This document shows positions 38,101 to 50,100 of a stretch of DNA of 64,000 bases, piece after piece. The notes under the pieces are model-generated. The model worked only from the letters and a program-made list of their open reading frames with translations, was not told the DNA's origin and searched no databases. The DNA is from Lytechinus pictus. Lineage: Eukaryota > Echinodermata > Echinoidea > Temnopleuroida > Toxopneustidae. Positions within the stretch are counted from its first letter, which is position 1. Each line of letters starts with the position of its first letter. The stretch is taken from assembly GCF_037042905.1 (NCBI RefSeq), contig NC_087247.1, positions 36,535,420 through 36,599,419 of the forward strand, written 5' to 3'. The position numbers and the translations under genes were made by a program.

Positions 38101-41100
38101 GTGAATAATTTGTATATAAGCTGGCAGTTTCTTCAAGGACATCATCACATCATATCAGATCAGAACTCCGAGTTTCACGCCAGACTTTATGTCAGAGCAG
38201 AGTTTATTTCCACCTGGAATATTTATCTTCTGTGGAATTATTTGCACGCCATCAATGAACTGTTTGCAGATACTTTGAGAGAGAAATTTTCAGTTCTCAT
38301 CGAGATCATCAAGCTGTTTTAATGAACACTTTTCAACCCATGGATTGCTGAAATTGACTGTTAATCATCATCAACATCGTCTTCACGGACATTTCAACTC
38401 GTTACAGTGACTCTTGTTATTCATTGTGCTTCAACATCAGTTTCATCATCGCCATCATTGTGAACTCTAAATTAAGGAATTTTTGCCAGCCAACTTGGAT
38501 TTTATCTGGATCATAACTTTAGATTATTATCAGCACTTCAAGAGATGTAAGATATTTTATTTTAATTTTGTTGATTTACATGTATTTCCTGTAATAAAAA
38601 AATTTTAAAAACTAAATCTCCATTGTTATTTGTTGCATTATCGTAACAAATAATTTTGGGGGCTTGTACGGGAAACGAAAGTCAATTTGCAAAAAAAAGC
38701 CAATTTGAGACAAAAGTCAATTTGAAACAAAAGCTAATTTAAATTGAAACATTTTTGAAATTTTTTGAAAGTTCTAGAATATACTGTACTGTGTTATTAC
38801 TTGATTGTATTTCTGTATATTCCACAATGGCTACATTTGATGTTGAAGAATTTCTTGCAATGACAGAATTGTCTTGTGAGCATTTGAAGTCACTTAAAAA
38901 GATGATGTGATAACAGTTTGTGATCATTTGGGAGTATCTCTAGCCCCAGGTTTAAAGAAGGCAGAGATAATTGTCTTGTTAGCTAGTCAAATGAAGCTTT
39001 CAGGAGTCTGAAACTTCTATCCATATGTCAGATGATGCTCGGATCCAACTGGCAAACATTGAATTGGAAAAGGAGAAAATCAAACTTGAAAAGGAGGAAA
39101 TAAAAATGAAAGAAAACCTTAAAAAGGAAATAGAAATGTAGAAAATGAGATTGGAATACCAGTTAAAGTTGAAAGAAATGGAGTTAGCTTTCTGATAGGT
39201 TAAAATCAAAGTTGCCTTTGATTTTTGGAGTTGCTTTAGATTCTGTAATGGGTCCTAGAACATCTAATCCCAAGACAAGACACAGACTACATACCTGCCA
39301 CTCTCAAACCAGCAGTCAAAGACTTCTGAAATACGACGAAGGGGTGGTTTACCAGGACGCTTTGATGGGATGGTCAGCTTATCAACACTAGAATACATAA
39401 ATAGTGGAACAGAAGTACATATATTTATCTTGGAATGTTAAGGATTACTGGGGAAGTTTGATATTAGATATTAATATTTCTAAATAAGATGGTATACTCG
39501 ATCTGATAAATAAGTCAGAAAAAATCTTGAAACCAGTAGGATTTAAACTTCTCATCCACTGATTGCTGTCAGCGACTCTACAACCAGGCCATCACTATGA
39601 TAAAAGAACAAGTACCTCAGTATCTATATATGTATATTATCTTCTATCAGTTGCATGAATGCCCCATGAGGAACAATGTATTTTATTTTGAATATAAATA
39701 CCCAAATATATTTAAAACTACATTCAACTCTAACTGTACAAAGATAATTCACAAAATGAACATGCCTGCAAATAAACATTAAATAAATTCTATTCCATGG
39801 TAGTTACATGCTCCTTTACTGGGCTACAAGCACTACATTAAGCCTTTCATCTTTAACTTAATATGAGAGTAAATGTCAGATTATGTTTTGGCAGGAACAA
39901 AGGCCAAATGAAAAACCATTATATAAACATTTAGCAATACTAAAGGATACGAAACGCATTTCAACACAATCAACCTCAAAACTTGTAAATCAATAATACA
40001 AAAGAATACAAACAACCTTATGCAATAAGTTCCAAAGCTACAGACATTCTTACTTCTCTCTATGTAGATCGGTGGTGTCCACGCCCGTCAGTTCATTGAG
40101 CTCTTGGATTGACCCAACACAGACAATCTCTTCAAAATCCTCGCTCACCCACAGAGGGATGGGGGTACCAAAGTATCGGTTCCTAGAGATAGCCCAGTCA
40201 TGTGCATCACGTAACCAGTTAGCAAACCGCTTCTCCTTCACAAACTCTGGTACCCTGTGTAGAAGGTACATTGGGAGGTTCATGAAATGGTGTATGGGGT
40301 TGTTTCATAAAGCTGTTGATAAAATGTACACTGCTTTTAGGAATGATGGGAATAAGACAAGCTAAGTGGGTTTCTCAATTGACAAAGCATTAGCTGAACT
40401 TAAAGTTATGCAAAAGTTGATCAACTTTCATCTTGTTAATATACTGTTAACTTATGTTTTTTATTGTACAAATGTAATTTCATGGAATACATGTATATAA
40501 CGGAATGGAAGAAATGTCACTTCACACTTTCCTTAAGAAGGTAAGGACTATTTGCTACATTGATTCATTGACTTACCAGTATGTGGTCTGGTTGTTGGCC
40601 AGTAGACGATCTACCATGGTTTCCACCCTGATAAACCAGCTTGGTACTCCCTTGTAGATGAGTGGAGTATCTGAACGCCAGCAGAATGGGTAGCTATGCT
40701 TACAGGAGCTACTGTCTACTAGGCGACCTAACTCTTTCAGTTTTTTTATGATGTTCTTGTCAGCATCCTTTTAAAATTGTTGAAAGAGAGACACAATAAA
40801 GAGAAGGAAGAGCATATATAAATTTATATTATTTTAAGAACATCCACCACACCATCCACAGTCATGGAATTTGATTTTGTGTCTATTCATTGAGAGCTAC
40901 TAGCGTAAAGTCTTCTAAAATTTATTTGACCAATTCTCTTTTCTTCATTGACACATAATCTACTTAAATCTTTACTTACTGAAATCAATAAACATAGGAA
41001 ACCTGCTAACTTATTACATAAGGTACTATATTTGCTTAATACCTAAATGAACAAGTGGAGCGCCTCTGGCAGTCTCGCCAGCATTACGCAATTCAATATA

Positions 41101-44100
41101 GCAGCAGTGCTGACTTTGAAAATGACTATAAAACAATTATTCACAAAAAACACCATTCATATTATATGCTTTTATGTTCATTGACCCTAAATGACATTTG
41201 ACCTTGATCAAGTGACCTACGACTTGTGCAAGATGAGCAATGATACTGGATTACCCCTATGTCCACATTTCATTAACTATATCCAGAAAACTTTCAAAGT
41301 TATGATGGCAATTCAACAATTACTTACAACATGACCAAGTTCATTGACCCTAAATGAACTTTGACCTTGGTCATGTGACCTGAAAATTGCATAGGATGTT
41401 CAGTGATACTCAATTACTCTGTCCAAGTTTGATGAACTAGCTCCATAAACATTAAAAGTTATGATGGAAATTAAACAAATACCCCCAACATGCCCAAAGT
41501 TCATTGACCCTAAATGACCTTTGACCTTGGTCATGTGACCTGAAACTCGGGACAGGATATTTGGTAATACTTCTTCATCACCCTTATGTGTAGTTTTATG
41601 AACTCGGTCTATATACTTTCTAAGTTATGATGACATTTAAAAAACTTAACCTTAGGTTAAGATTTCGATATTGATTCCCCCAACATGGTGTAAGTTCATT
41701 GACCCTTAATAACCTTTGACCTTAATCATGTGACCTGAAACCACGGCAGGATATTAAGTAATACTTGATTACCCTTATGTTCAAGTTTCATGAACTAGCT
41801 TCATATACTTTTTAAGTTATGACATTTCAAAAACTTAACTTTGGTTAATTAAGATTTCAATGTTGACGACACCGCCGAAGCTGTCGGTAAAGCGGCGCCT
41901 ATAGTCTCGCACTGCTATGCAGGCGAGACAAAAATGAATGAGTGAGTGCGTGAATGAGAGAGATGGTAAACAAATAAATATATAAATTTAAGAAGGTAAT
42001 AAAAAAAAATAGAGAAATTAAACCTGTCATATGGTTATAGTATAACCTTATCAAATAAATGACTTCTCAGAAATAACTAAGAATTTCCTCATAATTTGAA
42101 ATCCAAATTATACCTATTTATAATATAAGCGATGTTGTGTTATTTATGCCTATATGTTATCATATAGGCATAAATCTGAATTTCTTCATGAGTTTAATAC
42201 TGCCCCTATTCAATCTCATTGTTGAAACCGACCATTAAAACTGACCTTCACATACTGGCCAACAAAGTCAGTAACCTCACTGGTGAACCGACCGCTGGCA
42301 TCCACTGGGCAGACGACCTGCTCCTTGGAGATTATACCATGTTCGATACACACCCGGTAATCATCCTACAAGAAAAAAAAATACAGAAAATTAAGAGATT
42401 TATGTAACATTAAACAGAGATTGATTAGCAATCACTAAAATAGATCTGGTTGGGTAGATGGAATAATAACTTACAAAATTGCAAAATCCTGGGGAGTATC
42501 CCATAAAAGGACTTCTCAGAGGTTTTATCTGACAGTTACCATGGTAACTGTAAGTCAGCTGTGCTTCTCAGCCAATCAAATCAAGGAATATCATCAGATT
42601 GGATGATTGATGAAATTCTCTCCAGTAATAAACATCCACAGGAAATCAGGAATATACTCTTATTGTTTGGCTCCTAGTTTTACTTAAATCTAAATTTATC
42701 ATGGTCGAGTACATAAGGGATTAGGTCATGCTGATTATTCCTAACACATTGACATGTATACGATCACTCATTTCCAAAACATTAATTTAAAAAAATTGCA
42801 AGATTTTTACATGTAAAGTCAGATTTAGGATATAAAAACATGTAAAAATATCATTTATTATTGAATCGAGAGCATCTACATCAACAAAGATAAATAAATT
42901 TGATATCAATCAATTTTTCAGGCTTCCATAATGTAAAGATCTCTTCTGGACTGGTAGGCATCTAGTTGTTTTCTCTCCCTTCTTTTCTTTCATTGGTTTT
43001 GCAGTGGCAGATCATGCAAAAAAAGGGGGGAAACAAAGAGAAAAACAAGACGAAATGGTTGACTACTGTTTTGGTAAATCAATAAAGAAAGCTCTTCTAA
43101 GCTTTGTATATCAAACTAACATGGCAAGGAATCTTATACTCACCTGTCCAAAGAAAGCTGCTTGATGGACAACTCCTGTACCACTGTCGTCTGTCACATA
43201 GCCATCGGTACAAATCTTGAAAGCACCAGTCTCTTTCAACTAGACACACAAACAAAAATCCTTCAAATTAACCTAGAAATATCAGTTTCTCTCCGCTCCT
43301 TATAGAGGAGAGAAAATTCAATTATCCTTTTTCACATTATTATTGTACACTAAATGGATTCTGCATGCACACAAAATTTACGCCTCTGCCATTGCCAGAT
43401 CAAGAGTATATTACACATCTACAGTACCAGTCACAATTCATTGAATCACTATTACCTGTTTCAACCAGAGAATAGATTTAGTCCACTGATTCTATTGTTC
43501 TCTGGCTGAAACAGGTAATAGTGAGTCAAAGAATTGTGACTGGTAGTGTAACTTCTAGAATTTTAAAATATTGACTTCTGTGACCCCCAAATCTTATCAG
43601 ATCATCATCACTTACATATATACGAAAACAAGATAAATTGTGAGATGGCCAGACAATGAAATGCCTTCGGCTACCACCTACAGAGGATGGAGTTGAAAGC
43701 ATAAAACATTATATGTAAATGCATTACAGATTGCAATATGATTGCATGATCTTACGAAATCACAATTTACATCTATTATTGATTACGTTATACTTTGCAC
43801 AAAGTTTCTGAAATGACACAGATATTAACACTACTTATTTTTATTATTTTTTTAATCATCAGACAGATTTGGACCAGAGTAAAATATATATTTTTTTATT
43901 AACAATGACAAGTGCATTAGTTCATCCTTTAAACCTCCTATCTCACACCCATTTCTGTAACAGTACTTGATAATAAACTAACAAGTGTTTACCTGAGCAA
44001 AGTATGGAAAGAGTGGTTGATACTTCCTACCCTTGAGTGTGTTTCCTTTAAATCTGTAAATGTACAATATGAAAGGAATATTAATCAATCAATATGATAG

Positions 44101-47100
44101 TAATTGGAATTCAGGTAAATCCATCCTGAAGCCCAAGTAGTCTTGATCAGGGAAACCAATCGAGTTTACTTACTGGGTTTGAAAAGAAGCAAGAAGGTGT
44201 GAAAGCCCCATATGTGCCATACATAATAATGCCTGAAGTAAGAAATGGGTAATTGTCAGCAAAATGTCAGAAGACTGGCATCTCTGCTTTACAACAGTAG
44301 CAAAATGAGAGACTTTCAGAGAAGTTTGGTGAAAATCCATTAAATTACAAAATGCTACAGCTTTTGAAAAAAATCCTATATAATCACAGCAGCACATCTC
44401 ATAATACTATCACACGTTGCAACCAATTATCTTACTTGGCCAAGATCTCATATTCTTTCTCCTTCTTGAACAAGGCACCTAGTCTAGCCTCCATCATGAT
44501 GTAGACTTTGCCATCCTTCTTGTGCTTGATCTTCACATAGTCCATAGCAGGGTTGACACACAGGGCCAGGTTACTGGGCAGGGTCCACGGGGTGGTGGTC
44601 CAAGCAATCATGCTGACTCCTGGCTCATCATCAAACGGGAAATTCACAATCACTGGGTGATAAGGAACATGGGAATAAAAGAGTTTTAAATTGATATAAG
44701 AATGAATATTTTTTTCTAGACTGCATAAAATGTTTGGTTTTCCATGATCAGACAAATGCAATCGCAGTTTGTGATTATGATTATCTTTACATGGAGTACA
44801 TGCAGTTAAAGTTTTGTTTGTGCAGAATTATATCCCCTCTCCTACCTGAACAGGAGAAGTAATGAACAAAGTTATGCATGAATGGATGCACGCATTCAAA
44901 TATTTGTGCACTGTGTCGCAGACCTGTTTTGTTTCTGCGATTAAGAATTATTTCAAAACAGTATTCTTGTTGATATTTCAAGGAAAACTAAAATGGATTT
45001 TGACTGAGTGCAAATATTTTTTACGACAATATTAATCAAACGCTGTCAAGGTAAGTAATCAGAACTTAATTCTTTCACTTGTATCAATATAATTCAAGCA
45101 TCATTCAATGTAATATACAGTCGATTCATCCATAAAAATAATTATTACTTACAGATTAACACAAAGATAATCTAAGGGGCACGCTTTACTTGAATACTTA
45201 TATTAATATATTTATATATTAAACATGACAGTTTTAATATACATTCTTTTCAAACAATGTATAACAAGCAGGTATTTTAAATTATTTTTGATTGATGAGG
45301 ACATATGTTTCTCTTCCTACTTTCAAAATTTGTCAATGGGAAGTGCTTTCATAAAGAGCTGCATTTATCTAAACGCAAGCTTCTAAATGGCTGAAAATGA
45401 AGATGAGCTTGATTGACCAGAGTTAAAGGTTTTTGATATATTGTTCTGTACTCACCAGCAGGATCTACAACATCCTTGTAATTCTGTCCACTCTCAAAAT
45501 TGGAGAGAGGGGTGTTACACGCAGTGGAAAAGGGCATCACCTTGTAAAATCAAAGAGATAAATGACCAAAGTGTAACAGTAATGGACCAACAAAACATTG
45601 TACCTTTAGAGAGTGATTTGTTCACAAAGGAGACACTGTTTCTAGTGGGTATTCCCTTTGCCCTGGAGTATTGGCACCGGGTTCATTTGTGTTGAAAGAT
45701 GTGAAAATCTGTGATAGATTATCTAGTTATTGAAAACCAGTGTCTCCTGAAATTGCAATATGAGGCCCTAACACTGATACCAACAACTAGTATTCCCAGG
45801 GTAAATAGTATTTCTCATCTGAGGTTAATCTTTTAAAAGATTTTATTGATGTTGTTGATCCATCTTAAAAATATACAATATGTTTTTGAGAACAAGAGGA
45901 TATAGAATAAAAATGAAAATTTATACCCCAAGTGATTTGGTTTGAGCGAGATCAAAATGCTTTTCATGTGCTATTAACCACTTGGAAACTTAAGAAAGAG
46001 AAGAGTTCCACCAGCATTCCTCATATTCAATTACACAGTTTGATATAGATGGAACATTACACTGCATAAAAACTTTGTTTAATATTCTCCAAGATATCTA
46101 GAAAAAGACACTAGGGCAGCATGAAATAAAGTATCAAGTAATAGACATGCACATAAAGAAAATGCAATGTAAATAGGAAAATACACATTTATACCAAATT
46201 CCAAAAGAAATCCATCAGGAAATGTGTGTTAACACAATATAACATACCTTGAAACCTCTGTAGACCAATCCCTTATCATAAAGCTGTTTGAACACCCACC
46301 ACACGCTCTCCATGTACCATGGGTACAGGGTCTTGTAATCTTTTCGGAAATCTATCCAACGGCCAAGACGGGTGACTATTTCCTGAAAAGCAAAGTATCA
46401 GTTTGCATCAGCAGTGGAGGAATTACATTGTATCCCCCAAAAAGTTTACAAATGAAGATTAACTTTGAAATATAAATGAATTCTTGGCCGAATAAGTAAT
46501 TTTTTGTTAAAAATCAAATACTCTATTTGATTCACAGAAATTGAACAGATCAAATTTACTGCATGGTGGATGAAATCTATAAATTAATTTGAACTTACAA
46601 CTACAAGGAAATAATTATTTCATAAAAATCCATCAATATGAATGTTTTGTTTATAATTAAGATTTACAGTAATAAAAATAATGCTACTACTACTGATGCT
46701 GCTACTACTTACGTAAATCTCTATAAGTTTCATACCATAATAACTCCAGTTAGATTTGAGCTTACCTCCCATTCGCCAGCATAGCGAGAGACAATCTTCC
46801 TACACTCATTGTTGTAGGTTTCAATGCCCATCTTTGCCACATCATCAGGTCCAGTGATGCCAAGCTTCTTGTCAATTTCATACTCCTGAAAAAAATACAA
46901 TAACGGTTTGCAAAGTTAGCATGAAGATTAAAATAATTGCACAAGCATCTCTCAGTAGAATGATTTGATCACATAGGATACAATCAACTTGCCAATAGAT
47001 AAAAATTTCCCAAATTAGAAATGGCAATACAGTTCAAAACTAGAGATGCTCGGCGGGTCGCGCGGCCGAGCACATGTATCCCCCAACCCACCGCGTCATC

Positions 47101-50100
47101 TGTCATTGCGATATATAGAGCTCACACAGATATTTGACAAATAAATACAATTGTCATGGCGACAATGACCCTGCTCACATTTTGCCTGTGGGCACCAAAT
47201 TTGATGACAATAATATGACGTAGCAGCATGACTCTGCAGAACCTAAAATATTGTCCAGTATCACCTGTTGGGGAATACAATTATAGAGTAATCTGGATAT
47301 GTTTTATAAGCCTAACCCTAAGACCCCCCACCAAAAATGATAGGCATCTTCGCTTCACCTTCTAATATTGCTTCTGTGAGCCAACTATTATGACAAACTG
47401 GAAAAAAAGCAGAAGTTACAGGTTTTACCCAATTTTCCACAAAAATATGGTTACCATGGCAACCAAATCTCCACCCACTCCAAAATCATTAGGCTGCTTT
47501 GCTTTACCATAATGGACCTTCATGACAAATCAGAAGATAATTGGAGAAAAAATGCAGCCAATAGTGCACTCACAAGGAAATCTCTGCTTTTTCCACAAAA
47601 ACTCTTGTTACCATGGCAATGATGTCTCCGCCCACACCAAAATCAATTGGCGGCTTCACTATACCACACTCAACCTTCATGCCACATTTGAGAATGATCG
47701 GAGAAGAAATGCAGCTGGTAGAGCGCTCACAAGGACATCTCTGCTATTTCCACAAAAACTTGTTACCATGGCAACGATGTCTCCGCCCACACCAAAATCG
47801 ATAGGCGGCTTTGCTATACCACACTCAACCTTCATGCCACATTTGAAGATGATCGGAGAAGAAATGCAGCTGGTAGAGTGCTCACAAGGACATCTCTGCT
47901 ATTTCCACAAAAACTCTTGTTACCATGGCAACGATGTCTCTGCCCACACCAAAATCGATAGGCTTCTTTGCTATACCACACTCAACCTTCATGCCACATT
48001 TGAAGATGATCGGAGAAGAAATGCAGCTGGTAGAGTGCTCACAAGGACATCTCTGCTATTTCCACAAAAACTCTTGTTACCATGGCAACGATGTCTCTGC
48101 CCACCATACTCAACCTTCATGCCAAATTTGAAGACGATCGGAGAAGAAATGCAGCTGATAGAGCGCTCACAAGGAAATCTCTGCGGCAGACGCGGCGGCG
48201 CGACGAGGCCAAATCCATAGTATCCTCCGAACTCTGTTCGGGGGATACAATTACTGCAGTTTATTTCAATCATAATCTGATTCTGATAAAAACAATGTAC
48301 AAGGGGCCTGTAACATAAAGGTTTGCAAGCGATCAAAAAATATCAATTGTTAATTATTATCACCATTGCAAGCACATATGTTGTTCAACATAACCACTAT
48401 CAACCATCAGAATAGTCAATAAAAATTGATTGCACTGAAGTAACACACATGTCTTTACATTCATGTAAACAAATAGGCCCGTATTCTGAACTCGGGTTTA
48501 AATTAAACCCTGGTTTAAAGTTGTGGTTTAAGTATGGAGAGCCAATTGGAGCACAAATCCCTTACAATACACATTCAATTTACTAACTCATTTGACACCC
48601 AAATTGTTCATAATTGTCTGGGAATGGTAGCTGAAGTATTTTTCTTCGTTATGAAAGGAAAATGAAAAAAAATAGTAAACATAAGAAATATACAATATAA
48701 ACATAATATTTCGGATTTGTGGCTCCCCATAATTTTAACACAGAGTTAGACCGTGGTCTAAGTTAAACCTGACTTCAGAATACGGGCCCATAGTATCTAA
48801 ATAAATTCACTCCACTGCTAATGAAATGTTAGTTGCCATGCAAATAATATTTGAAAGGAGAAAAACTGAAATTTTTAATTTGTAATAAACAACAGTTTCT
48901 TACAATTGGAAGACCGTGGCAATCCCATCCAAATCTTCTTTCAACATGGAAGCCACTCTGATGGGCATAACGAGTCACAACATCCTTGATAGTTCCAGCC
49001 AAGATGTGGCCATAGTGAGGTAAACCAGTAGCAAAGGGTGGCCCATCATAGAAGGAGTACCTTGATTTGATGATAAAGGTTGCTTTCTATCAAAATTTTA
49101 CATTTAAGGAAAACTTGATACCTTTTTGTGTAATTGCCCAATAACAGGTGCTGTCAATCACATAGAGTGGAATGGAATGTTATGACCAGTAGACAATATG
49201 TAATGTTATATATAACTAAATCCATTGCCTCTAGTGGTAACGAGTATTTACTGCGGTATCTCACTTTCCCTAGCTCGATAATGCCAGAAGCAGATTACAG
49301 AATGTATATAACTGGATGATCACAAGCCCCACACATGCAGCCAAATTATAATTATCCAATGCTTTTCACATGGTGTTAGTAAATTTTAATCAATTCCCTC
49401 AGGATTTTGGTAACTTCAGCAGAGAATCTTGACTGTGAATAAGCTATATTCAGCTCATTATCAGACCTTTTCTCCAAAAAGACAAATTGCTCAAATTGCA
49501 ACAGTTCAAGAGGAACTTCATCTTGATTTCAAGTTGCTTTTAATGAAGTTTAGATTAACAAGTCAATAAAGATTTGGTGAAAATCCAAAGGATAACAGAG
49601 TAACAAATCTTTAAAGTCTTCATTTTTTATGCCACTTGCAAGCTGCTCCCCATATACATCTACAATGTAGATGTGTTATATATTCATTTATGGTTTAATC
49701 TAGATCAACAGATTTGTGTTTCTCAGAGAATGAATAGAAAAATATGTGATTTTATTCAATTTTCAGGTAAGGTCCTTCAAAGTTTCAATTAAATAGAGAA
49801 AATTTCTAAAATTGATAGTAAACGGATTAGAGGGCACCTTGCAAATTATGTCATAAAATGAGACAGTTAAAAGAAATTCTAATTCTCTTATATCATGACA
49901 GATTTTCATTTTCACCCTTTCAATGATGCTCCTCTTTTTTTCCTGATTTCATTGTAATATTGTAAATACCTATAAAAAAAAAGCTTTGATTGGGTAAACG
50001 TACCTTGGTTTTCCTTTGGATTGCTTGAGGCAGGAATGAAAAGCATCCAATTCTTTCCAAAGTTGAAGGATCTTTTCCTCCTCTTGAGGAAAGTTCATAT

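Noticed and set aside
47522..48220. A 232-codon open frame on the plus strand
   Set aside because: It runs through tandem ~155-bp satellite units that lack stops in this frame and change frame between units. The protein is repetitive and the region lies within IARS1 intron 2.
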